64,000 nt of DNA from Hominiventricola filiformis (GTDB lineage: Bacteria; Bacillota; Clostridia; Lachnospirales; Lachnospiraceae): contig NZ_JAJEPS010000008.1 of NCBI RefSeq assembly GCF_020686965.1, positions 79,644-143,643 on the forward strand. The letters are read 5' to 3'. Below, one piece after another: positions 51,784-61,392 of this stretch (the first letter of the stretch is position 1; each line of letters starts with the position of its first letter). A program made the position numbers and the translations under genes. The notes under the pieces were generated by a model that was given only the letters and a program-made list of their open reading frames with translations, was not told the origin of the DNA and ran no database searches.

Positions 51784-52980
51784 ATGATAAACGAGACCAT
51801 GTATGGCCTTGGAAGTAAGAGCTCCGTTATTCGCGAGCTCTTTGCTTATGGTCTGGAGAGAAAAAAAGTTGTAGGAGAGGACAAGGTATATGATTTCAGT
51901 CTGGGAAATCCCAGCATTCCGGCACCCCATGAGGTAAAAGATGCACTACTGAAGCTTCTGGAAGAACCAGCAGAGGTGCTGCACAGTTATTCTCCGGCAT
52001 CTGGTGATCCAAAAGCAAAGCAGATGCTGGCAGAATCTGTAAACCGCAGATTTGAAACCCATTTCAGCGGGGATAATTTCTATATGACAGTGGGTGCTGC
52101 GGCCTCTCTTAATATCAGCATTCATGCCATCACCAATCCAGGGGATGAGTTTATCACCTTTGCACCGTTCTTCCCGGAATACACGGTTTGGGTGGAAAAT
52201 GCAGGGGCAAAGCTGCTCATTACTCCGGCTGATACAGAGAGTTTTCAGATAGATTTTGAAGCTTTTGAGAAACTTTTGAGTCCGAAGACGAAGGGCATTA
52301 TTATTAATTCTCCGAATAATCCAAGCGGCGTCGTTTATTCGGAGGATACGATTATCAAATTGTCTAAAGTGCTTTGTAAGAAAGAAAAAGAGTATGGACA
52401 TACTATTTATCTGATTGCCGATGAACCTTATCGTGAGATTGTGTATGATGGACTGAATGTACCATATATTCCGAAATATTATAATGACACATTTGTATGT
52501 TATTCTTACAGCAAATCCCTGTCTTTACCGGGTGAGCGCATTGGTTATATCATCGTGCCGGATGAGATGGCAGATTCCAAACGTGTGATGGCTGCGGTAA
52601 ATGGTGCAGGACGTGCGCTGGGCTTTGTATGTGCGCCGGTGTTGTTCCAGAAAGCGGTTGCCATGTGTGCGGATGTACCAAGTGATATTGAGGCTTATGC
52701 TCGAAATAAAGATCTTCTTTACAATGGTCTGACAAGGCTCGGCTATGACTGCGTACGGCCTCAGGGAGCATTCTATCTTTTTGTGAAATCTCCGGAGAAG
52801 AGCGGAGATGCAGGAGAGTTCTCTGAGCGTGCAAAGAAGCATGATGTACTGGTAGTTCCCAGTGACAGTTTCGGATGCCCCGGGTATGTAAGAATCTCTT
52901 ACTGTGTGGCAGAGAAGACAATTCTGGATTCCCTGCCGGTATTTAAGGCGATTATGGAAGAACTGAAGGCAGAAAATTAG
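51784..52980 (+). CDS. PLP-dependent aminotransferase, class I/II
   Basis: This 398-residue fold-type I enzyme has INSPNNPSGVVYS (about 176-188), LIADEPYREIVYDG (about 208-221) and the PLP lysine in YSYSKSLSLPGERIGY (about 240-255). These are the features of aspartate/aromatic aminotransferases. The amino-acid substrate is not set by the sequence. It lies between the PH-domain gene and an M20 peptidase gene in one direction. Confidence 0.9.
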   Translation: MINETMYGLGSKSSVIRELFAYGLERKKVVGEDKVYDFSLGNPSIPAPHEVKDALLKLLEEPAEVLHSYSPASGDPKAKQMLAESVNRRFETHFSGDNFYMTVGAAASLNISIHAITNPGDEFITFAPFFPEYTVWVENAGAKLLITPADTESFQIDFEAFEKLLSPKTKGIIINSPNNPSGVVYSEDTIIKLSKVLCKKEKEYGHTIYLIADEPYREIVYDGLNVPYIPKYYNDTFVCYSYSKSLSLPGERIGYIIVPDEMADSKRVMAAVNGAGRALGFVCAPVLFQKAVAMCADVPSDIEAYARNKDLLYNGLTRLGYDCVRPQGAFYLFVKSPEKSGDAGEFSERAKKHDVLVVPSDSFGCPGYVRISYCVAEKTILDSLPVFKAIMEELKAEN

Positions 52981-52983
52981 AGA

Positions 52984-54249
52984 ATGATGGATGATACAGA
53001 AAAAAGCCGGATTTGGCAGAAAATAACGGAATATGCAGAAGCTTCCGCATCAGAATTGTCAGAACTTCGGCGAGACTTTCATCGGCATCCGGAACCGGGC
53101 TGGATGGAATTTCGGACATCTGGCAGAATTGCGGATTTATTACATCTATATGGCTGCGATGAGGTGCTGACGGATCAACAGGTATGTAAAGCAGAAGCGC
53201 GTATGGGGGTACCGGAAGGCGGTGGCATGACAGGTGTGATCGGTATGCTGCATTGTGGAATGGGTCCCACGGTAGCGTTGCGATTTGACATAGATGCACT
53301 TCCTGTAAGGGAGTGTGAAGAACTGGATCATTTTCCTGCTCAGGAGGGCTTTCGATCTGAGCACGCGGGGTATATGCATGCCTGCGGACATGATGGGCAT
53401 ATCACCGTAGGTTTAGGTACTGCGAAACTATTGTGTCAGATGAGAGAACAGCTTCACGGAACGATAAAGTTTATTTTCCAGCCAGCAGAGGAAGGTGTTC
53501 GAGGAGCCCGGGCAATTGTGGAGAATGGTCACCTGGAGGATGTCGACTTTCTGCTTGCCGCTCATATGTATGGAGGGTCTGAGCAGCATCCGTGTGGTAT
53601 CTGTATAACAGCGGGTCATGGACTGGCTACCACAAAGCTGGATGTGGATTTTCATGGGAAAGCATCCCATGCGGCGGCAGCGCCAGAACAGGGAAATAAT
53701 GCATTGCTGGCAGCAGCGACTGCAGTATTGAATTTACAGGCCATTCCACAACATGGGAAGGCGGATACGAGAATCAATGTAGGAAAGCTGGTTGCGGGAA
53801 GCGGGCGAAATATTATCTGTGATGCTGCTCACATGGAATTGGAAGTAAGGGGAAAGACGTCGGAAGCCAATCAGTATATGCAGACCTATGCAGAGCGAAT
53901 TGTCAAGTGTGCAGCGGAAATGCATGGTTGTACGGTAGAGACACATCTCATGGGTACAGCACTGAGCAGCAGTAATTCATCGGAGCTGAACGAACGATTG
54001 GAACAGGTATGTGCTGAGCAGCTGAATATTCCGGTATGGCGCGACCCGGAAGCCTTCTCTAATGTGAGTGAAGATTTTTCCTGTATGTCGGAAGCGGTGA
54101 GATCCCATGGCGGACAGGCTTGTTATTTCCTGAATGTGAGCAGATGCTCAGCACCTCTTCACAATGACCGGTTTGATTTTCAGGAAAAAGCATTGATGAA
54201 TGGAGTGAAAGCGTTCTGCGGCGTGACAGCAGAACTGCTGAAAACTTAA
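52984..54249 (+). CDS. M20-family amidohydrolase
   Basis: This 421-residue metallo-hydrolase has ELRRDFHRHPEPGWMEFRTS, the metal-binding MHACGHDGHITVGLG (about 135-149) and QPAEEGVRGARAIVENG (about 165-181), the pattern of aminoacylases and N-acyl-amino-acid or aminobenzoyl-glutamate hydrolases. It starts 3 bases after the aminotransferase. A terminator follows. The exact substrate is unknown. Confidence 0.88.
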   Translation: MMDDTEKSRIWQKITEYAEASASELSELRRDFHRHPEPGWMEFRTSGRIADLLHLYGCDEVLTDQQVCKAEARMGVPEGGGMTGVIGMLHCGMGPTVALRFDIDALPVRECEELDHFPAQEGFRSEHAGYMHACGHDGHITVGLGTAKLLCQMREQLHGTIKFIFQPAEEGVRGARAIVENGHLEDVDFLLAAHMYGGSEQHPCGICITAGHGLATTKLDVDFHGKASHAAAAPEQGNNALLAAATAVLNLQAIPQHGKADTRINVGKLVAGSGRNIICDAAHMELEVRGKTSEANQYMQTYAERIVKCAAEMHGCTVETHLMGTALSSSNSSELNERLEQVCAEQLNIPVWRDPEAFSNVSEDFSCMSEAVRSHGGQACYFLNVSRCSAPLHNDRFDFQEKALMNGVKAFCGVTAELLKT

Positions 54250-54260
54250 TAGAAGATAAA

Positions 54261-54297
54261 AAAGGCGGTTTCCCCGATAAGAGGAAATCGCCTTTTT
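54261..54297. terminator. Bidirectional terminator
   Basis: AAAGGCGGTTTCC pairs with GGAAATCGCCTTT (one G-T pair); A and T flanks serve both the amidohydrolase and the cyclophilin gene. Confidence 0.88.
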
Positions 54298-54307
54298 GAA
54301 AACATGA

Positions 54308-54829
54308 TTATTTTGTCTCCGGTTCCGGATAATCCACGCCAAATGTCTCCACGGTGACAGTTTTCATCACCTGAGGAACAATCGGACGATCACGGAAATC
54401 TGTATCGCATTCTGCGATCTTATTTACCACATCCATGCCCTCGGTTACCTTACCGAAAGCAGCGTATGCGCCGTCCAGATGAGGAGCATCTTTGTGCATG
54501 ATGAAGAACTGGCTTCCTGCACTGTCCGGATGCATGGCTCTTGCCATGGAAAGGACGCCTGCGCTGTGTTTCAGATCATTTTTAAAACGGTTCTGGTTGA
54601 ACTCTCCTTTAATGGAGTATCCAGGACCACCCATGCCGGTTCCGTCCGGGCATCCGCCCTGGATCATGAAGCCTTCGATGACGCGATGGAAAATCAGACC
54701 GTTGTAGAAGCCTTTGTTTACCAGGCTGATAAAGTTATTCACGGTGTTCGGAGCGATCTCCGGATAAAGTTCTGCTTTGATGATATCACCATTTTCCATT
54801 TCGATGGTAATAACAGGATTCTGTGCCAT
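54308..54829 (-). CDS. Cyclophilin-type peptidyl-prolyl isomerase
   Basis: This 173-residue cytoplasmic enzyme speeds up proline isomerisation. It has FHRVIEGFMIQGGCPDGTG (about 49-67) with the catalytic Arg, SQFFIMHKDAPHLDGAYAAFG (two pieces, about 104-123) and no signal peptide. SD AAAGGAG precedes ATG 54829 on the minus strand. It is a single-gene unit. Confidence 0.93.
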   Translation of the reverse strand: MAQNPVITIEMENGDIIKAELYPEIAPNTVNNFISLVNKGFYNGLIFHRVIEGFMIQGGCPDGTGMGGPGYSIKGEFNQNRFKNDLKHSAGVLSMARAMHPDSAGSQFFIMHKDAPHLDGAYAAFGKVTEGMDVVNKIAECDTDFRDRPIVPQVMKTVTVETFGVDYPEPETK

Positions 54830-54934
54830 ATGAAAAATCTCCTTTAAAATAAATAGTCTCCGGCGGATTGAAAATCCTCACGGGTTCATTTAGTATTATT
54901 GTAACGGATTTTGAGCGGAAGGTAAAGGACAGAT

Positions 54935-55537
54935 ATGAAGGAAAATGAGAGCGACTGGGAACTGGACCCGGAATTTGAAAAAAGAGATGCACTTCGAAAA
55001 GCGGGAATTCCGGTGGAGATCGCAAGAACTGACCAGCTGCTGATCAGAGAAACCATCGATTCGGATATTTCGGAATTATATCGGATCGGGACAGATCAGG
55101 CTGTGAGAAAATATATTGCGCCCATGCAGCCGACACTGGAAGAGGAAATAGTCTATACAAAAGCTTATGTAAGGCATATGTATGCCTTTTATGACTTTGG
55201 CCTGTGGACGGTGCTGGAAAAGGATGCTTACGGACAGGAACGTGTCATTGGCCGGGCAGGACTTTTCCCATCAGAACGGCTGGCCGGGCAGATTGAGATG
55301 GGATATATGATCGCCCCCGAATGCCAGGGAAATGGATATGGAAAAGAAACAGCGGAGACGGTGCTGCGCTATGCATTTAACGTGCTGGATCTGGAGAAAG
55401 TGCATCTCTTTGCGGAGAAAGAAAACAAAGCTTCTGTGAAACTGGCAGAAACCCTGCTTATCAAAGTCCCTGGCGGACAAAAGGAAAAGTGGCAGGATCT
55501 TGCGCATTTTTGGTGGGAGAATCAGAATTTTTCTTGA
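54935..55537 (+). CDS. GNAT-family N-acetyltransferase
   Basis: This 200-residue protein has the acetyl-CoA-binding motif MGYMIAPECQGNGYGKETAE (about 128-147) and LEKVHLFAEKENKASVKLAE. It starts at ATG 54935. Members acetylate small molecules or protein N-termini; this one resembles the RimJ/RimL group. The C-terminus is unusual for that group, and its target is not known. Confidence 0.82.
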   Translation: MKENESDWELDPEFEKRDALRKAGIPVEIARTDQLLIRETIDSDISELYRIGTDQAVRKYIAPMQPTLEEEIVYTKAYVRHMYAFYDFGLWTVLEKDAYGQERVIGRAGLFPSERLAGQIEMGYMIAPECQGNGYGKETAETVLRYAFNVLDLEKVHLFAEKENKASVKLAETLLIKVPGGQKEKWQDLAHFWWENQNFS

Positions 55538-55568
55538 ATTTTCAAGGTTTCTTGATATAATGTAATGA

Positions 55569-55675
55569 GCGCAAAAGAAAAGAAAGCACCACCGTAGGTG
55601 GTATTTTCTTTTCTTGCGCCATTAGCGAGTGAACCGCCTGCGTAGCAGGCAGTAAGCGCGACAGCGCGGGTTCAC
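55569..55675. repeat. Compound palindromic intergenic element
   Basis: First part: a long hairpin (55569-55619) with arms GCGCAA and A/G-rich sequence around an inner ACCACC-GTA-GGTGGT. Second part: a three-way junction (55629-55675) closed by GTGAACC/GGTTCAC, with inner hairpins GCCTGC-GTA-GCAGGC and CGCG-ACAG-CGCG. The pattern is that of a REP-like mobile repeat. It lies between the acetyltransferase and the ECF operon. Confidence 0.8.
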
Positions 55676-55709
55676 GAGGCTGTAAAAGAAGATTTTATTG
55701 GGAGGCAGT

Positions 55710-56564
55710 ATGATCAGGGCAGAGAACGTAACATTTGATTATGAGAGTATGGACGAAGAGGGCAACGTAGAGTCCAGAAAACGTGCGGTAAACCATGTGA
55801 ATCTGGAGATACAGTCCGGGCAGTTCATCGCGGTACTGGGCCATAACGGTTCCGGTAAATCCACGTTTGCGAAGCATATCAATGCCCTGCTGACCCCGAC
55901 AGAGGGAACGCTCTGGGTAGAAGGAATGAATACTAGGGATGAGAGTGAACTTTGGAACATTCGGCAGAATGCGGGAATGGTATTTCAGAATCCGGATAAC
56001 CAGATTATCGGAACAATCGTAGAAGAAGACGTGGGATTTGGCCCGGAGAATCTGGGCGTGCCTACCGATGAGATCTGGCAGCGGGTGGAAGAAAGCTTAA
56101 AAGCAGTTGGTATGTATAAATACCGAAAACATTCTCCTAATAAACTGTCTGGTGGACAGAAGCAGCGTGTGGCAATTGCAGGCGTCATGGCTATGCATCC
56201 TCGCTGTATCGTGTTGGATGAGCCGACCGCTATGCTGGACCCCCACGGCAGAAAGAGTGTCATAGAGACCGTCAAAAAGTTAAATAAGGAAGAAGGCATC
56301 ACGGTTATACTCATTACCCACTATATGGAAGAGGTCATTGAGGCAGACCATGTCTTTGTCATGGATGACGGAAATCTTGTCATGGATGGAACTCCAAGAG
56401 AAGTATTCTCACAGGTGGAGAAGCTGAAAGAACTTCGTTTGGATGTACCGCAGGCAACCTTGCTTGCATATGAATTGCAGAAGAAAGGATTCCCTCTGCG
56501 CGATGGCATTCTGAGTAATGAGGAACTGGTGGAAGAATTATGTCAATTAAAGTTAAAAATGTAA
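55710..56564 (+). CDS. ecfA1: ECF transporter ATPase EcfA1
   Basis: ATG 55710 behind GGGAGGCAGT gives 284 residues. It has Walker A GHNGSGKST, the Q-loop VFQNPDNQI, the signature LSGGQKQRVAIAG, Walker B CIVLDEPTAMLD and the His in THYMEE. It is the first of the two ATPases of the general ECF module that drives uptake of vitamins and metals by swappable S-components. It overlaps ecfA2 by 25 bases. Confidence 0.95.
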   Translation: MIRAENVTFDYESMDEEGNVESRKRAVNHVNLEIQSGQFIAVLGHNGSGKSTFAKHINALLTPTEGTLWVEGMNTRDESELWNIRQNAGMVFQNPDNQIIGTIVEEDVGFGPENLGVPTDEIWQRVEESLKAVGMYKYRKHSPNKLSGGQKQRVAIAGVMAMHPRCIVLDEPTAMLDPHGRKSVIETVKKLNKEEGITVILITHYMEEVIEADHVFVMDDGNLVMDGTPREVFSQVEKLKELRLDVPQATLLAYELQKKGFPLRDGILSNEELVEELCQLKLKM

Positions 56565-57391
56565 ATTATACCTATTCCGAGGGAACTGCATATGAGATGC
56601 ATGCGCTCAAAAATATCAATCTGGAAATTCCGGATGGGCAGTTTGTGGGTCTCATTGGCCACACCGGTTCTGGAAAATCCACGTTGACACAACATTTGAA
56701 TGGATTGACAAAGGCGACCAGCGGAAAGATTTATTTTAATGGAAAAGATATCTATGGAGAAAATTTTTCCATGAAGGAACTGCGCAGCAAAGTCGGACTG
56801 GTGTTCCAGTACCCGGAGCATCAGCTCTTTGAGATCGATGTACTGACGGATGTGTGCTTTGGTCCGAAGAATTTGGGGTGCAGTAAAGAAGAGGCTGAGG
56901 AACGGGCGAAGAAAGCCCTCCGTATGGTTGGCATGGGAGAAGAATATGATAAATGTTCTCCTTTTGAGCTGTCCGGCGGTCAGAAGCGTCGTGTGGCCAT
57001 TGCTGGTGTACTGGCTATGGATCCGGAAGTGTTGATTCTGGACGAGCCGACGGCAGGACTTGACCCAAGAGGCCGGGATGAAATTCTGGATCAGATCAGT
57101 TATCTTCAGAAAGAGAGAGGAATCACGGTAATTCTGGTTTCCCATAGTATGGAAGATGTGGCCAGATATGTGGATCGCCTGATTGTTATGAACCAGGGAG
57201 AGGTACGTTTTGACGGGACACCCAAGGAAGTGTTTCGTCATTATAAAGAATTGGAGGAGATCGGACTTGCGGCGCCGCAGGTAACGTATCTCATGCAGGA
57301 GTTGAAGGAAAAAGGTGCGTCTGTGGATACGGAGGCAACCACAGTAGAGGAAGCTGCGGAGACCATTGAAAAATGGCTGCGACAGAGGTGA
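56540..57391 (+). CDS. ecfA2: ECF transporter ATPase EcfA2
   Basis: This 283-residue ATPase has Walker A GHTGSGKST, Q-loop VFQYPEHQLFE, signature LSGGQKRRVAIAG and Walker B VLILDEPTAGLDP. The YPEHQ form of the Q-loop is common in EcfA2. It works with EcfA1 and EcfT. The ecfT gene starts 7 bases after it. Confidence 0.95.
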   Translation: MSIKVKNVNYTYSEGTAYEMHALKNINLEIPDGQFVGLIGHTGSGKSTLTQHLNGLTKATSGKIYFNGKDIYGENFSMKELRSKVGLVFQYPEHQLFEIDVLTDVCFGPKNLGCSKEEAEERAKKALRMVGMGEEYDKCSPFELSGGQKRRVAIAGVLAMDPEVLILDEPTAGLDPRGRDEILDQISYLQKERGITVILVSHSMEDVARYVDRLIVMNQGEVRFDGTPKEVFRHYKELEEIGLAAPQVTYLMQELKEKGASVDTEATTVEEAAETIEKWLRQR

Positions 57392-57398
57392 AAATAAT

Positions 57399-58223
57399 AT
57401 GATTCGAGATATAACATTAGGACAGTACTATCCGGCAAAATCCGTGATCCATCAGCTGGATCCACGGGTGAAGCTGGTAGCAACCATGCTGTATGTCATT
57501 TCCCTTTTTGTGGCGAAGGGAATTTTAGGATACGTAATTGCTACGATTTTTCTGGCCATTGTGATCAAAACATCCAAAGTGCCATTTAAATTTATTACAA
57601 AGGGTCTGAAAGCAATCGTCATGCTGTTGATGATTACCGTGGTATTTAATCTGTTTTTGATTGATGGAGACGTGGTTCTCTGGCATTTCGGATTTTTGAA
57701 AATTACGGATAAAGGTCTGAAGACCGCCGTTTTTATGGCGATCCGTTTGATTTACCTGATCATCGGTTCTTCGATTATGACGTTGACGACCACGCCGAAT
57801 GATCTGACAGACGGTCTGGAAAAATTACTGGGGCCGCTGAAAAGGGTCCATGTACCGGTGCATGAAGTGTCTATGATGATGTCCATCGCACTTCGTTTTA
57901 TTCCGATTTTACTGGAAGAGACGGATAAAATTATGAAAGCGCAGATCGCCAGAGGAGCAGATTTTGAATCCGGTGGTCTGATTCAGAAAGCAAAGGCTAT
58001 GATTCCTCTGCTGGTGCCGCTGTTTATCTCTGCGTTCCGTCGGGCAAATGATCTTGCCATGGCCATGGAAGCGCGCTGCTACCACGGAGGGGATGGGCGT
58101 ACCAAGATGAAACCACTGCATTATGAGAGCTGTGACAGGATGGCTTATGTGGCAGTCTGGGCATACATGGCAGCCATGGTAGTATTTGGAAGACTGATCT
58201 ATCACTATATTTCGTTTATATAG
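57399..58223 (+). CDS. ecfT: ECF transporter transmembrane subunit EcfT
   Basis: ATG 57399 gives 274 residues; an upstream in-frame codon is inside ecfA2. It has five to six membrane helices and the two Ala-Arg-Gly-type coupling motifs (AQIARGADFESG and AMEARCYHGG) that touch the ATPases. No S-component gene is linked, so the module is of the shared (group II) kind. Confidence 0.94.
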   Translation: MIRDITLGQYYPAKSVIHQLDPRVKLVATMLYVISLFVAKGILGYVIATIFLAIVIKTSKVPFKFITKGLKAIVMLLMITVVFNLFLIDGDVVLWHFGFLKITDKGLKTAVFMAIRLIYLIIGSSIMTLTTTPNDLTDGLEKLLGPLKRVHVPVHEVSMMMSIALRFIPILLEETDKIMKAQIARGADFESGGLIQKAKAMIPLLVPLFISAFRRANDLAMAMEARCYHGGDGRTKMKPLHYESCDRMAYVAVWAYMAAMVVFGRLIYHYISFI

Positions 58224-58236
58224 GAAAGGAATCCGT

Positions 58237-58986
58237 ATGAAACGTGTGAAACTGGTGGTGGCCTATGACGGCACCAATTACCGGGGATGGCAGGTACAGA
58301 ATAATGGAGAAACAATTGAATCCATGCTGAACCGTGCCATCAGCAGTCTGACAGGGGAAGAAATCCATGTAATGGGTTCCAGCCGGACAGATTCCGGTGT
58401 GCATGCCATGGGAAATGTGGCAGTGTTTGATACAGAAGCCAGGATGGCAGCAGATAAATTTTCTTATGCGTTGAATCAACGTCTTCCGGAGGATATCCGG
58501 ATTCAGAATTCCTGTGAAGTGCCTCTGGATTTTCATCCAAGATACCAAAAAACAGTGAAAACTTATGAATACCATATTCTGAACAGGGAGTTCCCGCTTC
58601 CTGCCTATCGATTGAATGCACATTTTACGTATCGGCCGCTGGATATTGCACGGATGCAGGAGGCGGCGCGTTATCTGGAAGGAGAGCATGATTTTCAGAG
58701 TTTTTGTGCAGCAGGCGCCCAGGTGAAAACTACGGTTCGAACTATCTATGAATTAACTGTGGAAAAAGAGGGCGATCTGATTGTGATTCGAATTACGGGA
58801 AATGGATTTCTCTACAATATGGTTCGAATTATTGCAGGAACACTAATGAAAGTCGGTATGGGCGAATGGGAGCCGGAGCGGATGACGGAAATTCTGGAAG
58901 GCCGTGACCGGAAGCTGGCAGGACCGACGGCGCCGGCCAAAGGTCTGACGCTTATGGAGATACATTTTAAGGGAGAAAAAGAATAA
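58237..58986 (+). CDS. truA: tRNA pseudouridine(38-40) synthase TruA
   Basis: This 249-residue enzyme has YDGTNYRGWQVQNNG at the start and SSRTDSGVHAMGNV with the catalytic Asp52. It modifies positions 38-40 of the anticodon arm. It follows ecfT by 13 bases, an order common in Firmicutes. Its stop overlaps the next ATG. Confidence 0.96.
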   Translation: MKRVKLVVAYDGTNYRGWQVQNNGETIESMLNRAISSLTGEEIHVMGSSRTDSGVHAMGNVAVFDTEARMAADKFSYALNQRLPEDIRIQNSCEVPLDFHPRYQKTVKTYEYHILNREFPLPAYRLNAHFTYRPLDIARMQEAARYLEGEHDFQSFCAAGAQVKTTVRTIYELTVEKEGDLIVIRITGNGFLYNMVRIIAGTLMKVGMGEWEPERMTEILEGRDRKLAGPTAPAKGLTLMEIHFKGEKE

Positions 58987-60341
58987 TGGAAGAAAATAAG
59001 ATGGGCGTCATGCCCATAGGGAAACTGATTGTTACGATGTCCCTGCCTATCATGATATCCATGCTGGTGCAGGCATTGTATAATGTAGTGGACAGTGTTT
59101 TTGTGGCACGGATTGATGAATATGCCCTGACTGCAGTGTCCATGGCATTTCCAATTCAAAATCTGATGATTGCAGTCAGTGTAGGAACGGCAGTGGGTGT
59201 CAATGCACTGCTGGCTCGTTATCTTGGGGCGAAAGATTATGAAAAGGTAAATAAGATTGCAGAAAATGCTGTTTTTCTGGCAATCATGAGTTACCTGGTG
59301 TTTTTATTGGTAGGACTGTTCCTGGCAGAGCCGTTTTACAGAAGCCAGACAGATATCGAAGAAATCGTGCAGTACGGCCGACAGTATATTTCCATCTGCT
59401 GTTGTCTGTCTTTTGGTGTCTTTATCCAGATTATGTTTGAACGTCTGCTTCAGGCAACAGGAAAGACGGTGTATACCATGTGTACGCAGGGCGTAGGAGC
59501 GCTTACCAATATTATTCTGGACCCGATCCTCATTTTTGGTATGTTTGGTCTGCCGCGTATGGGAGTGGCCGGAGCCGCCGCAGCAACAGTTGCAGGACAG
59601 ATGGTGGCAGCAGTGCTGGCTGTGAGTCTGAATCATTTGAAAAATAAAGAAGTACGGATTCAGATGAAAGGTTTCCGTCCGAATCCGGAGATCATTGGAC
59701 AGATCTATGAGATCGGGCTGCCGGCTATCGTCATGCAGGCAATTGGCTCAGCCATGAACTACGGTATGAACCGGATTCTCATCACGTTTTCCTCTACAGC
59801 AACAGCAGTCTTCGGCGTGTACTTCAAACTGCAGAGTTTTGTCTTTATGCCGGTATTCGGACTGAACAACGGAGTCACTCCAATTATTGCCTATAATTAC
59901 GGTGCACAGAGCAGAGAACGTGTGGTAAGTGCTATTCGTCATGTTGTGACTTATGCAGTAATTGTCATGTTGCTTGGACTGGCTGCCTTCCAGTTGTTAC
60001 CGAAACAGCTTCTGCTCATGTTTGATGCGTCCGAGACGATGCTGGCTCTTGGTATTCCGGCCCTTCGGATTATCAGCCTGAGTTTTGTGCTGGCAAGCTT
60101 CGGTGTAGCAGCGAGTGGTGCATTTCAGGCACTTGGCAAATCTATCTACAGTATGTATGTATCTGTGGCAAGACAGCTGGTAGTATTGCTTCCGGCAGCA
60201 TTCCTTCTGGCACAGACCGGGAGAGTGGAACTGGTGTGGTGGGCATTCCCCATCGCAGAACTTGTTTCCTTTGCAATGTCCGTAATTTTCATGGTGCATA
60301 TTAACCGGAAAATCATCTCTAAAATTGGCAAAAAAAGCTGA
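58986..60341 (+). CDS. MATE-family multidrug/cation exporter
   Basis: This 451-residue protein has twelve hydrophobic segments in two similar halves and the MATE patterns LPIMISMLVQALYNVVDSVF near the start and PIIAYNYGAQSRERV in the second half. It exports drugs or metabolites with Na+ or H+. It is coupled to truA by overlap. The substrate is unknown. Confidence 0.92.
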   Translation: MEENKMGVMPIGKLIVTMSLPIMISMLVQALYNVVDSVFVARIDEYALTAVSMAFPIQNLMIAVSVGTAVGVNALLARYLGAKDYEKVNKIAENAVFLAIMSYLVFLLVGLFLAEPFYRSQTDIEEIVQYGRQYISICCCLSFGVFIQIMFERLLQATGKTVYTMCTQGVGALTNIILDPILIFGMFGLPRMGVAGAAAATVAGQMVAAVLAVSLNHLKNKEVRIQMKGFRPNPEIIGQIYEIGLPAIVMQAIGSAMNYGMNRILITFSSTATAVFGVYFKLQSFVFMPVFGLNNGVTPIIAYNYGAQSRERVVSAIRHVVTYAVIVMLLGLAAFQLLPKQLLLMFDASETMLALGIPALRIISLSFVLASFGVAASGAFQALGKSIYSMYVSVARQLVVLLPAAFLLAQTGRVELVWWAFPIAELVSFAMSVIFMVHINRKIISKIGKKS

Positions 60342-60349
60342 AAAAACGG

Positions 60350-60378
60350 TTGACACAAGTCACGGTCTATCATATAAT
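60350..60378 (+). promoter_or_regulatory. Promoter of rplM-rpsI
   Basis: Consensus TTGACA (60350-60355) and TATAAT (60373-60378) are 17 bases apart. The leader to rplM is about 95 bases. Confidence 0.9.
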
Positions 60379-60481
60379 AATTAACTGTGACAACGCGAGA
60401 AAATATCTGATCCAATGCCCCGGTAAGATGTTTTTACGTATAAAAGCTACAAAACTTTGAATTTTAACAGGAGGTACACCT

Positions 60482-60910
60482 ATGAACAGTTTCATGGCTA
60501 ATCCAGCAAAAGTGGAAAGAAAATGGTACGTAGTTGACGCTACCGGATATACATTAGGCCGTCTGGCTTCTGAAGTAGCAAAAGTGCTGAGAGGAAAGAA
60601 CAAACCGATCTTTACTCCGCATATCGATACTGGTGATTATGTAATCATCGTAAACGCAGAGAAAATCAAAGTGACCGGCAAAAAGCTTGATCAGAAGATT
60701 TACTATCATCATTCAGACTATGTAGGTGGTATGAAAGAGACCACTCTGAGAGAAATGCTTGCAAAGAAACCGGAGAAGGTTGTTGAGCTCGCAGTTAAAG
60801 GAATGCTTCCGAAAGGACCGCTCGGAAGAGAGATGTTCACCAAACTTCATGTTTATGCTGGTGCAGAGCATCCGCATACCGCTCAGAAACCGGAAGTTCT
60901 GACATTTTAA
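60482..60910 (+). CDS. rplM: Ribosomal protein uL13
   Basis: This 142-residue early-assembly 50S protein has KWYVVDATGYTLGRLASEVA and GMLPKGPLGREMFTKLHVY. SD AGGAGGTAC precedes ATG 60482. It pairs with rpsI as in most bacteria. Confidence 0.98.
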   Translation: MNSFMANPAKVERKWYVVDATGYTLGRLASEVAKVLRGKNKPIFTPHIDTGDYVIIVNAEKIKVTGKKLDQKIYYHHSDYVGGMKETTLREMLAKKPEKVVELAVKGMLPKGPLGREMFTKLHVYAGAEHPHTAQKPEVLTF

Positions 60911-60938
60911 TCAGGTAGGAAGAAGGAGGTAAATTATC

Positions 60939-61331
60939 ATGGCTAAGACAAAATTCTATGGAACCGGAAGAAGAAAGAAATCCATCGCCAGAGTTTATCT
61001 GGTACCGGGAACCGGCAACATTACTGTAAATAAAAGAAGCATCGATGAGTATTTCGGACTGGAGACTCTGAAAGTTATCGTTCGTCAGCCGCTGGCAGCT
61101 ACTGAGAACACCGAGAAATTCGACGTTCTGGTAAATGTTCGTGGTGGTGGTTACACCGGACAGGCAGGTGCTGTAAGACACGGTATCGCTCGTGCACTTG
61201 TACAGGCTGATCCGGAGTACAGACCGATCCTGAAAAAAGCAGGATTCCTGACTCGTGACCCGAGAATGAAAGAGCGTAAAAAATACGGTCTCAAAGCAGC
61301 TCGTCGCGCTCCGCAGTTCAGCAAGCGATAA
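60939..61331 (+). CDS. rpsI: Ribosomal protein uS9
   Basis: This 130-residue 30S protein has YGTGRRKKSIARVYLVPG and ends in the basic tail APQFSKR that touches P-site tRNA. SD AAGGAGGTA precedes ATG 60939. Confidence 0.98.
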   Translation: MAKTKFYGTGRRKKSIARVYLVPGTGNITVNKRSIDEYFGLETLKVIVRQPLAATENTEKFDVLVNVRGGGYTGQAGAVRHGIARALVQADPEYRPILKKAGFLTRDPRMKERKKYGLKAARRAPQFSKR

Positions 61332-61356
61332 TTTGCAATTTTATAAGAATTTTTGG

Positions 61357-61392
61357 AAAGTCCTTAAAACCCAGTGTTTTAGGGGCTTTTCT
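61357..61392 (+). terminator. Terminator after rpsI
   Basis: AAAGTCCTTAAAAC pairs with GTTTTAGGGGCTTT (two G-T pairs), loop CCAGT, and a T-rich tail. Confidence 0.82.

Noticed and set aside
56543..57241. A 232-codon open frame on the minus strand
   Set aside because: It is opposite ecfA2, whose ATPase motifs are plain.
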